A stretch of DNA of 64,000 nucleotides from Cladophialophora immunda (Eukaryota > Ascomycota > Eurotiomycetes > Chaetothyriales > Herpotrichiellaceae), in assembly GCF_000835495.1 (NCBI RefSeq), contig NW_015622546.1, positions 59,142-123,141 of the forward strand, given 5' to 3'. Below, piece after piece: positions 53,138-64,000 of this stretch (position 1 is its first letter; each line of letters begins with the position of its first letter). The translations under genes were made by a program, and so were the position numbers. The notes under the pieces were generated by a model. That model was not told the origin of the DNA, searched no databases, and was given only the letters and a program-made list of their open reading frames with translations.

Positions 53138-54127
53138 CTATCCAAACATTTGATTCATGGCCTTGTGCGCCAGTTCGACCCCAACAAAAGTGGCTGCATT
53201 CGCTGGTATGGCTCTTGCCAATGCTGGCCCGAAACCTGGGAAGAAAGCTTTGATGCCACCACTTCTGTACACCTGTGAGACAACACCGCCGATGGTCGGC
53301 CTCCCCTCGGCGGTCTGTATCCTGCTTTTGACCGTGTCGACAGGGAATACAGGAATCCACATAGCCACACCTGCACAAGCCCCTGCAGTCATGACAGCCG
53401 TCAGACTTAATTCGCCGGTCGCGTTGCCCTCGGCATCCTTGGGCGACAGGTTGCGTTTAACGTACTCATAGACAGCAAAGTACGCGGCTGAGCCAGGTCC
53501 ATCGCGGGCAAGAGTCATCGCGCTGCCCCTGAACACAGATCTTATACCTCCTTCTTTGTACAGCTGTCTCACGACGTCCAGTCCACCAGAATATTTCGGT
53601 TTCTCTCCCGGCGCGAGGTGTTTCTGACCTTGAATCTGCAGGAGGATTTTAACACGCTCAAACGGCGCGGTGATGAGTGTCATGGGTATAGCTGAAAAGA
53701 ACCCTGCAGCTGAGATTTGCCCGATGGAATATTGAGGCGTATTGTTCTTGACGGGTACCGTAGTGAAGGTATCCACGAGCCTTTTCCCCATGTCGTACCC
53801 CCAGAAGCTGACGGCGAACATGGGCGTCACACCCACGAGGGGTGCAGAAACACCTGCATAGAGACCTCTCGCCAGTCCCTCACGCGCGACGGTCTTCTTC
53901 ACAACATCGATGGCGCCTGAATAGACTCCCTTCTCAGCGGTCTGTAGACGGACTTTCACCAAATCGAAAGGGTGCCCGACTACGACAGCACACACACCAC
54001 CTACTCCGCCAGCAACGAGAGACCGGAGACCGGAGACGGCGCCCTTGGCGGTCTCTTTGACCTGCTCTTTGACTTCCTCAGTAGAGGGGAGTTGATCTAT
54101 TGACGTCGGCATCGTGGCTGGGGCCAT
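53138..54127 (-). CDS. mitochondrial carnitine/acylcarnitine carrier
   Basis: Intronless gene of 329 residues with three tandem mitochondrial carrier repeats. The signature PxD/ExxKxR appears as HPFDLVKVRLQ (repeat 1), APFERVKILLQ (repeat 2) and FPVDTVKSRIQ (repeat 3), each followed by the usual glycine-rich half. The N-terminal 35 residues are a hydrophilic extension (EEVKEQVKETAKGAVSGL). Overall sequence and the repeat-2 APFERVKILLQIQGQ match Crc1/AcuH-type carriers. It exchanges acylcarnitine for carnitine across the inner mitochondrial membrane, allowing acetyl and acyl units made in peroxisomes to enter mitochondria. Confidence 0.92.
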   Translation of the reverse strand: MAPATMPTSIDQLPSTEEVKEQVKETAKGAVSGLRSLVAGGVGGVCAVVVGHPFDLVKVRLQTAEKGVYSGAIDVVKKTVAREGLARGLYAGVSAPLVGVTPMFAVSFWGYDMGKRLVDTFTTVPVKNNTPQYSIGQISAAGFFSAIPMTLITAPFERVKILLQIQGQKHLAPGEKPKYSGGLDVVRQLYKEGGIRSVFRGSAMTLARDGPGSAAYFAVYEYVKRNLSPKDAEGNATGELSLTAVMTAGACAGVAMWIPVFPVDTVKSRIQTAEGRPTIGGVVSQVYRSGGIKAFFPGFGPALARAIPANAATFVGVELAHKAMNQMFG

Positions 54128-54914
54128 TGAGGAGATTAGGAAGGTATGGAGATGAAGAAGAGGTCCACGTAGGCTGGTCGCAGGATGTCAGCGAGGTAGT
54201 GTCGGAGACTCAAAGCTCGAGTCTGCGCGCCTGTGTCTTATTCTTGTTGTGACGCGGCCGAGGGCGACGGGCGGACGGAGCGACGAAGGGATCAACGGCG
54301 AGCCTAGAGGCTTGTCGGAGGGGCAGGTGCAGTCGCGTCAGGGCGGAGGGACTCGATTTAGCTATGTGATATCATTGTAGGATGTCTGCACTCAAGGTCC
54401 AAGGGCTGCTCAGTGAAGCTTCAGATATAAATTCACGGGCAGGAGAATTGCATGCAATGAATAAAATTGTTTGGGACGCGGGAAACGTCGCATGCCTCTT
54501 AGAGTCGCCGAATTTCACAAGCTTGCGAAGGGTGCAAGGAGCCACAAATTCACCAGAGGCCATCAGCCGAGGTTCGGCCTTGTTTCGTTTGCCTCGCGTT
54601 GCCCTTCCAGCCGTGGGGAATGGCTTTGGAGGCCCCTCGGATGCCCCGAGATGTTTTCGTTCTCCAGGATTATGGTCTGGACAAATCTCGGTGTCCGGAT
54701 GCAATGCGTCCACATTCTCAAAATGGCTTCCGTAGGCACGGTTGGGTTTGTGCAGCTTTCCGAATATACAATTGATACCATGATATACCAACTTTCCCGA
54801 GCCTAATTGCAGCGCCTCCTTTCCTGTAGTATACAAATGCCTCATGCAATGACGAACCGATAACCAAGTCTGAATCCCGTGCAGCAAGTCCTGCTTCCAC
54901 GTAATGCTCCTTTC
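54128..54914. promoter_or_regulatory. intergenic, carrier promoter and downstream flank
   Basis: About 0.8 kb. The left part is the promoter of the minus-strand carrier gene; the right part is the 3' flank of the next minus-strand gene. No further gene recognised. Confidence 0.4.
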
Positions 54915-56163
54915 TCACTGATGAGCACGCGCGATGCCGTGTACCGTCTTCATCATCTCACCCAACTTGTCCCCGAACAAGATGTGAGCCTCGGCGACCA
55001 AAACAATGGTGAAGAGGAGCCAGCAAGCAAGGAAGATGAGTGTCACCTTGGCCATCAACCTCAGCAACCGCATTCGACTCTCCCAGGAGAAGCTTCTCCA
55101 CGCCTCGACTAAGCCGATCTTGCCTTGTCCACCGATGATTGCGGGGGTTGTCTTCCCGCCAAATGTGCGGTCAAATGGGACAATGGTTTCGTCCTCCTCT
55201 GGGAGCATGGACGCTGCAACTCGGACCAAGGTGACGGTGGCGGGGATCTGGAGGAGCACGAATAGAGCAACCATGAGCGAGAATCCTAGAATTCCCTGGC
55301 CGCCCACGGCATAAAGATCTTTGCGGCCTGGCTTGTAGTCCGGATTGTCCATATGCTTCAGCGATCCAAATGAACCACAGACCAACATGGGCAAGATGGC
55401 TACGACCTGGTGGGTAGTCGCCCATAATGCAACAGCCGGGGCTATTTTGGGCCAGGTTCGCAGAGTAGGAATACGCTTGTACCATCTCTTCTCGCTGGGC
55501 TCCGAAATGACAATGTGTACCCAAGCCATATGCCAGGTGGCAAGGGCAGTTTCGGCAATAATGGCGGCAACGGCAATCCCTAGGCGGTTGGGAAAGATGT
55601 TTGCAATGATGGAGATCAGGAAACCACCGACCATATTCCAGGCAAGGAACATGGACAAGCCGCGGAATCGAGACCAGTAGCCGGCTCGAGCTCGGAGGTG
55701 CAGGATTGTTTGGCGGATCGAGGCCGTGAAGGGCTTGTTGCGGACGAGGAGAACTTCTGCATCGCCATCCGTATCGTCTTCCGGGCCGTCAGGTTGTCCG
55801 TGTGCGGGCTTGGGAGCAGGGGTCGCCGAGTAAGCCGGAGGGTCTGTTGGTTCTATAGTGCCAACAGGAACGTAGGCTTCGGTTTCCGGGCTCTCAACCA
55901 TGCACAAGATGGGCAGCAAGTGGCCGTAGGTATAACCAACCTGCAAATTCGTCAGTGGTTTGCTCAGGCTGTAGAGTAGAGACACTCACAGAAAACAGAA
56001 GGACAAGGAAAATCAGACTGGAAAGGATAAAGACCATGCCAGCCAGAGGTGAAACTCGAGGAGCGTCGCCTCCTGCTGGTTGGTCCGACCCAGCTGTGGC
56101 TGCCACCATACCACGGTGGGCAGCTTCCATGCCACGACGAACTAGGTGCGTAGACAGACTCAT
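54915..56163 (-). CDS. conserved fungal polytopic membrane protein
   Basis: Two exons on the minus strand, 55990-56163 and 54915-55940, give 399 residues. The 49-nt intron splits the first helix and joins ILSSLIFLVLLFSVS to VGYTYGHLLPILCMVE, which supports the join. About seven or eight hydrophobic helices follow (for example WNMVGGFLISIIANIF, GIAVAAIIAETALATWHMAWVHIVIS, ILGFSLMVALFVLLQIPATVTLV). A hydrophilic, Pro-rich loop lies at about residues 70-120. The last helix (VTLIFLACWLLFTIVLVAEA) precedes a short tail. Proteins like this are sometimes labelled ubiquitin carrier protein in fungal annotations, but no ubiquitin-related domain is visible, so the function is best left open. Confidence 0.82.
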
Positions 56164-57050
56164 GATGAGGGAGGATGAGACGAAAGCAAATTCAAGCGAC
56201 AATAGTTGAGGAAGAAAGGATGAGGGATAGAGAGAGAAAGAGAGAAGCAGGGCTGGTGAGATGCTTAATGGCCTTTATTTGGGATTCGGGCGACTGTCGA
56301 GGGTGAAACAAGTGGATGGAGCAAGACATTCCGCCGACGCCGAAGGCAGCAAATCAGCGTCACTCAGGCTGCCGCGTTTCCTACACTCCTCACAAGCACT
56401 GCCACAGGGGCATTGTTGTTGTTCATGGGTACACTTCTTGAGCTACAGGTATTCTTATGTACGAGATGTTCTCTGCACAACCGGCGTGACAACTCGCCGA
56501 GTCCTTCCTGTATGTGGATGGCAATGTACCCAGGTATTCATTTGCCTCTGGTGTGGACGCTTTGTTCTCCCTCCTGCCTCAGTTTGGGCCTGTCATGACA
56601 TGCTGCACCAGTGAGGGTGAAACCCACATGAAATGAAACAAGGTGCTGACAGTCCTGGGTTCCTCCTGTGCTGCACGGTCATTTCGCTATGGAGAAGTGC
56701 GAGCACACACCATATCAATCTCTGTGTTTAGGAGATGGGAGTGTTTGACGTTCCCGTCGCTTGCCACGACTGAACGGCATAGAGCAGCTCCTCCACGAAC
56801 CCCAAAGCAGGTCATTCGTTTGGACACGATATCGCTCCTTCATGTTTGTTGCAATGCAAATCATATCCTCATCCTCAAGGGCACAAGTCGACGCCGCCGA
56901 CACCAGGCGCAGAACTCCCGCAGCAAATCGATAGCCCGTATTGCAATAATTTGGATACTGATACAACAGTTCCAGGTGTTACCATCCCGTTACGCTATGC
57001 AATCCCATACTGCTCCAGAAGATTCCACTTTCTCCCCCCGCGTTCAGCAC
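56164..57050. other. intergenic, nothing recognised
   Basis: About 0.9 kb containing the membrane protein promoter (left) and the 3' flank of the Ubc7 gene (right). No gene or repeat supported. Confidence 0.4.
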
Positions 57051-57707
57051 TTATTCGTCCCCTAAGCTTTCCCTCACGAGTCGCTGACACTTTCTGCGGA
57101 AACCTTTGGGATCTTCCCTCCACATCTTGGCTGCATCCACATTCGCGGGAGACTCGTCGTTCGGGGAACTCAACATACTGATGACAGATATCAGGATTGT
57201 CTCGGGACTTTGTACGGGACTCCATCGCTCTGCTGCAGACTCGTATCCATATTGGTCATCCTCCTTGGAAAGTCCGTTAGCCTGCGCCGACACCGTGGAA
57301 GTGGGATGACATCAGTCCCACCAGGTAAGAAGAGTTGTCGGAAGAGAAGGAGCACTTACTGGAGGGTGAAGGATGGATATACAAACCTCTCCAGTCGGGT
57401 AGACATTAGGGTGGAATATTGGAGTTTCGAACTTCATTTTGGGAGGCATCAGAGGGTATTCTAGAGGGAAGGACAAGCGGGCACGAAAGAATCCTCCTGC
57501 GCCCTCGTCAGCTAGTATCGAGACCGATGGGAATTGCAGACACATACCGCCGTAGTATTTACAGTCGTCATTGATCATGAGCATGACTTCCCATTCGAAA
57601 ACGTTGTTATCCACGAGCCCGCAGCTGATGCCTGGTATATCTTTGTCTGACTGCATTTGTTTCAACTGTCTGCCGAGCAACACAGCAGCCGCTGATGTAG
57701 AAGCCAT
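57051..57707 (-). CDS. UBC7: ubiquitin-conjugating enzyme E2, Ubc7/UBE2G type
   Basis: Three exons on the minus strand: 57548-57707, 57360-57496 and 57051-57263, 169 residues. The E2 fold shows [32 protein letters not shown] and the active site [11 protein letters not shown] with Cys92. The acidic loop next to the active site, [19 protein letters not shown], marks the Ubc7/G-class. Intron 2 could end at a CAG (57282-57284 on the plus strand) or 18 nt later at AAG (57264). The latter gives the family loop length, and a CTAAC branch motif lies between them, so AAG is preferred. Ubc7 works with ER membrane E3 ligases in ERAD. The ATG at 57707 is the first in frame. Confidence 0.93.
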
Positions 57708-58235
57708 ACTGGCAGGAAGTAATGGCTGGCGCTGTGGTTTTGGTCCGCGCAGTCTGGTCAAAGGAGGTAAAGGGTTCCCGGTGTGATCGGAGCCGCTTCG
57801 AGGGAGTTATAAAGGACTTCGAGATCGAACAAGAGTCGGTTGCGGAGGAGGGACTGGGAACTGGCAGAGGCGGCGACGTGTTGTCGAGAAGGTTTACTTC
57901 TCTTTTACTTGCGGAACAAGGAGCGGCTCGAGGGGATTCTCGTTTGTTTAAGGCGTGGGATGTGACCAGGCGAATAGTGGTGATATTGCTCCGATTTGCC
58001 CGCTACAGCCGATCAAATTCGGGATCAGCGCTGGCCCTCGCTTCGACCGAGTCTAGCTACTCATAGTATAAGTAAGTTGTATGAGGTGCAGAGCAGAAGG
58101 TCTGGTCAACTTTCGTTATTAATACCCTCTACGACAATGAGGATGTATCCGAATCTCGCATTTATCTTGATGACGTTCTATAAAGATAAAAGTCGTTTCA
58201 ACTATCCCCTCAAACTGAATTCTACCTAGGCTTCT
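57708..58235. promoter_or_regulatory. intergenic, Ubc7 promoter side
   Basis: About 0.5 kb. One TACCTAGG motif lies at 58223-58230. No gene recognised. Confidence 0.4.
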
Positions 58236-59020
58236 TCAAATTGCCCGTCGCGAACCTCTGATATGGGCGACCTTTACATCAACAAACTTCTCCTTCGCGT
58301 CCCCAGTGGAAAATGAGGGAGGCACAATCACATCTTGCCGCATCTCCCAGTTGATGGGATCCGTCACTCCTCTTTCGCCACCAAGCTGGAGTGCGTCGAT
58401 GACCCGAAGGACTTCAGCCGTGTTCCGGCCAGTGGAAACCGGGTAGACCATGATCAGCCGGATCTTATTGGCCGGGTCAATGTTGAAGACAGACCGAATG
58501 GTATATGCAATATCTTTTTCGTCAATATTGTCTAGATCTTGTTGATCCACCATGTCGTACAAAAATGCTACTTTGCGATCCGCATCTGCGATGATAGGAA
58601 ATTGCAGTTGGTCTTGGAAATCTCATTGATGTCTTTGATCCACTCGTCGTGCCTTTGGAGATCGTTTGCGCTCAGGCCGATCATTCTGACCCCTCGCTTC
58701 TCGAACTCATCCTTCAACATGGCAAATGCTCCCAGTTCCGTGGTACAAACTGGTGTGAAGTCGACCGTGTGACTGAATAATATAGCCCATGTGTTATCAA
58801 TGAGTTTGTGGATGGAATCCAAGGTCGCCACGTGTGACTTTAGCCTGGAAGTTTGGTGCTACGCTTCCCAGACGAAGCTGAGGCTGTAGTGCAGTAGACG
58901 TAGCATATGCCAGGGTGCCTTTCGCCGATGATAATGGTTTTGGACTTGTTAATGACGGCCTCGGGCTCGAAGGGAAGGTGGCAATGAACGCACGAATGAC
59001 CGCGATACGTACGAGGCCAT
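58236..59020 (-). pseudogene. frameshifted 1-Cys peroxiredoxin (Prx1/Prx6-type)
   Basis: Reading from an ATG at 59018-59020, a presequence-like start (MASYVSRSFVRSLPPSLRAR) closes at a stop. The protein then continues in a second frame as TSTALQPQLRLGSVAPNFQAKVTRGD, in a third as LDSIHKLIDNTWAILFSHTV with the peroxidatic DFTPVCTTELG, and in the second again as FPIIADADRKVAFLYDMVD through to a stop at 58236. The joins fall at a CC (near 58830) and a TTT run (near 58601), so single-base homopolymer changes are involved. The catalytic Cys region is intact, and the C-terminus is unlike the usual family end. No intron explains the shifts. A recent pseudogene is likely; assembly error is the alternative. 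Family role: mitochondrial peroxide reduction. Confidence 0.7.
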
Positions 59021-59752
59021 CTTGGAGCACAGCACAGTGAATTTTCAACCAGCTTCGGCACAAAAAAGAGTACTTCGAAGAGAAGAGCAAAGGATCATGA
59101 GATTTCTACCCCAAGGTGAGCAATATTGGATCATTGCTAAATAGATACCTACCTCGCTACGTACCTACTCTAGCACGTCTAGGATGCAGTAAACATGGCG
59201 TCATTGCATTGTCGGGTGCACGCTAGTCCCAAAGCAGGTCTATACCATCCTATTCGAGTATTCTTGCGTCCTTTGAATGTCTAGTAAACCTCGGGATAGT
59301 TCAGATGAAGTAATCCGATCATCCATATACACAAGCATTGCAAAAGAATGCAAATCATTTCAGAATAGCAAGAAATAGAGGAGGGTGGCCTCATGTCAGG
59401 CTCACGCTGTAGGGAATATTATATCGCGAAATGAGATTTGGCCCCGAAATACAGAGCCAAACCTCATCCTCCTTCCGGGTTGAAAACGTGAATTAGATCT
59501 CAAGCCACAAGAATTGAAAATGTATTGACTGCCTGTACCCAGGTGAAGACTCTATGGCGGCAGATGCCCCAACCCATACTGTCAATGCATCACTCCCTAT
59601 AGGTTCTTTTGGCTTTTCATCCGCTCGCACACAAGGACGCCGACCAAAGTGCAGTATGCTACCTCCAAGATGCCTATGGCCCCAAAAGCCGCGATTTCGT
59701 AAAACATCAGATCCCTACCAAGGCAAAGTTGCTCTGCGCTTGGGTGTTCCTC
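59021..59752. other. intergenic with CTAG/TACCTA-rich block
   Basis: About 0.7 kb. A TACCTACC...TACGTACCTACTCTAG stretch lies at about 59145-59176. No gene recognised; the right end is the 3' flank of INCENP. Confidence 0.4.
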
Positions 59753-62700
59753 TTAATTGCCGTATCTCCAACCACCCTCCAGTCTCATTCGTTCTCGCTG
59801 TTCTCGATCGGCCCTGACCTCTTCGAGCGTCAGCCCGTCGCCGCTAAGTGCCCAATTGGCGCTGCTAGTCCGGTCTCGAAGTCTTTTCAATCTGTCTTTG
59901 TTCCCCTTGGAGAATATCTCTTCTATTTTCAGTGGTGCGATGGGCCCGAAAACCACATCCCCATCCATGCCCTCCTGCCGGATGAGTTGTTCCGTAAGGT
60001 GGCCCGGTGAAGCCCAGTCAGGAATAGGGAATGCATTGCCGTCATCGTCTGAATCCTCATCCTCCGAGTCGGTTGGAATCTCGGGTAGATGAATGGCTTC
60101 CCCGTTCGGATACTGTGGTGAAGACTTGACCGTCTGGATCGTCTTCTGTTGCATGATTGACACGGGAGTTTTCGTATGTGCCGGCGGGTTAGGGGCATCT
60201 GCAAAGGGGATCTTACCGCCTGTGGCATATTGTTGCATCTGTGGGGGTGCGGCTCGGCTGGGAGGCTGGGGAAATTGGGCCGCATATGTCGAGGATTGTG
60301 CTTGGGTGTATGTACCATGGTTGAAGATCGATGTCTTCTTCCCAAGTTGTGACTGCCGGATAGGGGCACCAGAAACAACGGGACGTGGAAAGGCTTCAGT
60401 CACGGTTTCTTCTTCAGTCTTCCGTCTCTTCGTATCGCCTTGAGACGCCAGAACGCCATACTTTGAGTTTTGGGGACGCGTAGTGCCCTGTTCTTCCTCC
60501 AGTGGTCGCTTCGCAGGCTTCGCGGGATTGGTGGGCAAGGGATGGTTGAGGATTGAACGGCCCGTAGGTTGACCACCAAGACGCGAGGAGGGTCTAATCT
60601 GGGCGGCTTCATTGGCAGCACGCTCCAACCGTTGCTGCTCTGCTTTTCTAGCCGTCTCTTGACGTTTGCGTTCAATGGCTTGCTGCTGAGCCTGTCGCTT
60701 CGCTTGTTCCGCTGCCACTCGCTCTCGTTCACGCTTCTCTGCCTCCGCACGCTGCCTCTGTTCTTGCTTTCGCGCCTCTTCCTGTTGAGCCGCTCGCTTG
60801 CGCTCCAGTTCCCGCTTCTGGTCGAGCTTTCTCTGTGCTTCTCGTTCGTCTTGTTCCTTCTTGCGTTCTGCTGCAAGCAAAGCTCTCGGCTTTGGAGGCG
60901 CATGGACTGAGGATTTCAAGGTTGTCGATGTCGAGGACTGCAATGAGGCAGTGCTAGCCTTCTTATTCAACCTTGGGCGCTTGGGCTCTGCAGCCAGGGT
61001 TTCCTGGGTACTCGGAGCCGCTTGCGAGGCACTCGCCGGCATTCGTTGAGAGAGTGTCCCGACACGTATCGATACTGGTGCAGGCTTAGCTTTGTTGATC
61101 GGGTGCTCTTTTCCCACTCTTATTGGCCGAGTTGGTCTTGCTGCTGATTCGATCGGTTCTTGTTGTTCAGCAGTCTGACGCTTTGGGCTTGAAGGCTTTA
61201 CCTGCTCGAACTCCTTTCTAGTCATCTGTTCACGCACGAGCTTTTGTTCCGCAACTTTCTTCCTCTCTTCCTCTCGCGCTTTCTCTAACTGCTCATCCAT
61301 TCGCTGCTTCAGATGGGCTTCTCTTTCTTTTCGTTTTTCTTCTCTCTCTCTCTCTGTGGAACTGCGGGTCTTTCTTGCCTCTTTTGGGGGATTTGCAGGT
61401 AAAGGCTTATCTTCGATCAAGGCGTTAAGGTTCGGATACATTCCAGGCATCGCGTTCGAAGCTACCTTCAGAGTATGAGGAGACAAAGTTTCCAACTTGG
61501 CCGCAGCTGAAATACTTGCGCTGCTGGTGAACAAGCCTTTGGCGGTCTTCATGATAGATTGCAACTTGGATTTCGATGCACTTAGGTCGAGATATCGCCT
61601 CGGCGAGCCGTGTGGAGTTGTCGTACTCTGGGCTGGATTTGATACTGATATGGATTTCGCAGGGCTGGGCGGAGGTGCCATGGATGCCTTTGCAGGCGAG
61701 GCCAGGGTGGCGGTTGATGCAGACTTGGTGTGCCCAAAGCCTGGCATCATCTTACCTGGACCCGGTGACATGCGAATCGGAGACTTCATTCGCTCGTCGT
61801 GTGCAATCAATTCGGGAGCTCGAAGATCAAATTCCTCTTCACTCTCCGATTCCATATGCATTGCGGTCTTCAGAGATGATCCAGCAGCGTCTGGACTAGT
61901 CAGTGGCTTGATCCAGTCGTCATCATCTTCATTCACGAGCTGCGTCTGCTTTCCATTCTGGTTCTTCTGGCGTTGCTCACCCGGTTGCTTTGCGTCCGGC
62001 AGGACGATGGCCGAAGGGATTGATTTGGAGGGTCTTGGCGGAGGTACTCTTCCAAGCATGTCGATTTTCTCATGCAGTCTTTGCGTCGAGAATTTAGCGT
62101 GATCTTTGGTGACTTGGTTCTCGCTCTCGGAATCATCATGGCCCAAAATTTGTATGTTTGAGTCGCCTTCATCATCATCTGCATCGTCCATCTCAACATC
62201 TTTGTTGTCATCACGTGCCGGGTGCTGTGTAGTTTGACTTGGAAGCGCAGTCGGCCGTAGCCCATATGCGCTTGATGGCGGTCGTTGTACCTGGTCGATA
62301 TGACTTGTTCGTGAGATTCTGGTGCCAATACTGGATTTCAACGGCTCCCGTGCCGGCAGAGAAGCAAACGTCAGACTACTTTTCCTCACCAAGAGTCTTT
62401 CAGGAGTTGATTCATCGGAAGGAGAACCAATGTCATCCAATTCAGGATGTCCCTCTTCTTGCCGCCCCATTGGTGCTTCGATATTGTCAGTCCGCTGATT
62501 GTCCAGGGATACACTTTGAGGCGCATTTTCCTTTACAGCCACCTCAACTCCCGTCATCTTTGTTGTCTGATCTTCTTTTGCCGAATGGAAAGATCCTTCG
62601 GTAGTACGGTGCCCTTCCTCCATTGCATCATCCATGTTATGGTCTGAAGCAGTATCTGTATTGTTCGAACATTCTTCAGCCGCTACTTCTGGTACATTGC

Positions 62701-63253
62701 TCGAGTGATAATCTGTGCCGACATCCACATCGTCCTGGCTTGCGGTGTGGTAGCCTGAATCGGTCTGTGACTTGAAGGGCTGTTGTATTTGATCGGTAGG
62801 AATTGCAACTTCAAAGCGGAGCTTGAGTTGGTCTGCTTTTTTCGGGGGACTCTGCCGTGGTAGAGGTTTTGATGAGAAGACGTCGCTCAAAGGCTACGAA
62901 ACAAGCATTAGCTGCTGTCGCATAATAGGGGAATCAGCTTACTATTCGTGCGTCCTGGGCATTTCGTCTCCTTGCAGTACGAGGAGTTTTCCCTCGAAGC
63001 TTTCCGGGTGTCTTAAACACGTTGGCAACGTCGCTGTCTCAGGTTAGTATTTCTGGTAAACGCCGCAGTTTCTTAAATGGACATACAGATGGCTTTTGTT
63101 GAATATCTCGGCCATATGCTCGTTGAGCCATTCGAGCTGGTGCTGAGCCGGATATATGACTTCTTCTTTCTCATTCCGTAGTAGGTTAAAAGCATTCTCC
63201 TTCTCGGCGGCGATCCAAGAGACTGATCCGACGGCTGCACCTTTGGATGCCAT
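59753..63253 (-). CDS. inner centromere protein INCENP/Sli15
   Basis: Three exons on the minus strand: 63087-63253, 62943-63033 and 59753-62893, 1132 residues. Exon 1 starts MASKGAAVGSVSW and includes EWLNEHMAEIF. The exon 2 join yields DVANVFKTPGKLRGKTPRTARRRN, the conserved N-terminal motif that binds survivin and borealin in fungal INCENPs. The middle is long and disordered with Ser/Pro and acidic patches. A highly charged Glu/Lys/Arg helix region (roughly residues 590-640 and 720-820) resembles the single alpha-helix of INCENP. The C-terminal IN-box reads PIPDWASPGHLTEQLI...FGPIAPLKIEEIF, then RTSSANW, and binds Aurora B (Ipl1). It is the scaffold of the chromosomal passenger complex at centromeres and the spindle midzone. 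Confidence 0.92.
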
Positions 63254-64000
63254 TGTGCTCTGCGATGTCAACGAGCAGATGGAGACCACGAACTGTTCAA
63301 TGCGTTGGCATCAAGGCTCCTGTGAAAGCGTCTCGCGGGAATTGCTGAAGCGCATTGTTGTCATAGCAAAAAGGGGGCTGTCAAGAGCTAATCGTGAGGT
63401 GAGAGACGAGGTCGATGAAGCAGGCAATCTTTCGTATGTTTTGGTGACAGCCGCATTGGTCTTAGCGCGATGCACGCAGTCACGTGACTGCTCTGGCCCA
63501 TGTACTGTAGTCTGGTGGACAGTCTCAAGTGAAACAAGCTGTTCCCAAAATCGCATCTCTTTTTTCCACTCCCACGAAAGAAATCAGTTCTATCCTTGTA
63601 CAGGTATATAGAATTGTGCGAATAGTTCACTCCTCGCAATGGTCCCTCTCACAACTTGCTAGCGGGACGCGGCGATGCAATAGGAGATGCCGAGGCGTGT
63701 ATGGCGCCACCCCACGGGCACAGCGCTGACCAGTGTTGTGAAAATAGATTTCATAAATACAGCGTCACATTCCTGACCTGTTTATTTCAGTATTATAGAT
63801 GTAATCTTTCCAAAGTTCCTGGGAGCCAAGGAGCTAGTTTATTAGCGTTTTCCTAGTAAACTAGTTCGTGGTTGACCCTTCAGGAGGCATAAAAACCTGC
63901 CTGATTTGACGCCCAATAGGCCTGTGTGCCTTGAGAATAGGGCCCTATCTGAGGGCCTATCTGCGTGCCAATCTGCGTGCCAATCTGCGTGCCAATCTGC
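63254..64000. promoter_or_regulatory. INCENP upstream region running into a tandem repeat
   Basis: About 0.75 kb upstream of the minus-strand INCENP gene. No gene recognised. The last 50 bp are a 12-bp tandem repeat. Confidence 0.4.
63951..64000 (+). repeat. 12-bp tandem repeat at window edge
   Basis: Three perfect copies of GCGTGCCAATCT (63963-63998) preceded by a diverged copy GAGGGCCTATCT (63951-63962) and followed by GC, where the window stops. The array may continue outside. Confidence 0.9.

Overview
The window looks like nuclear DNA of a filamentous ascomycete (Pezizomycotina). Coding regions are interrupted by 41-161 nt introns, nearly all GT-AG and mostly 45-60 nt. The products include Zn2Cys6 regulators, a SUN-family wall protein, fungal-type secreted Ser/Thr-rich proteins and large MFS and ABC transporters. 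The gene mix would suit Eurotiomycetes (for example Chaetothyriales), but that placement is only an impression. All functions are assigned from translated sequence by eye; exon joins were checked by reading-frame arithmetic.

Region 1 (0.3-13.6 kb) is accessory metabolism: an enoyl-CoA hydratase ending in a peroxisomal SKL signal, a divergent flavin monooxygenase of the NtaA/DszA type, a relic of a 4-coumarate-CoA-ligase-like C-terminus, a KduD-like SDR with three introns, an intronless ABCC transporter and a vacuolar-type amino acid transporter. Region 2 (13.6-19 kb) is gene-poor and holds a small secreted NTF2-like protein and a CapA-type metallophosphatase.

Region 3 (19.2-29.0 kb) is the most cluster-like part: an ornithine cyclodeaminase/mu-crystallin enzyme, two different phytanoyl-CoA-dioxygenase-family enzymes, a sugar-type MFS permease and two Zn2Cys6 transcription factors packed together. 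It could be a small catabolic or biosynthetic cluster of unknown substrate. The two regulator genes have unusual structures: one needs a GC-AG intron and the other a 4-nt microexon to restore its zinc cluster.

Region 4 (29-63.3 kb) is mainly housekeeping: XPD/Rad3 helicase and listerin (Ltn1) from a shared divergent promoter, leucine carboxyl methyltransferase, a SUN-family protein, a large acidic secreted protein, IST1, AP-2 sigma, a small CaaX-box protein, the carnitine/acylcarnitine carrier, a polytopic membrane protein, Ubc7 and INCENP/Sli15. Decayed genes lie among them: a multi-pass membrane protein relic near 48 kb, a frameshifted 1-Cys peroxiredoxin near 58.6 kb and a possible XPD-family fragment near 42.7 kb. 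The window ends inside a 12-bp tandem repeat. No tRNA, rRNA, CRISPR array or intact transposon was recognised.
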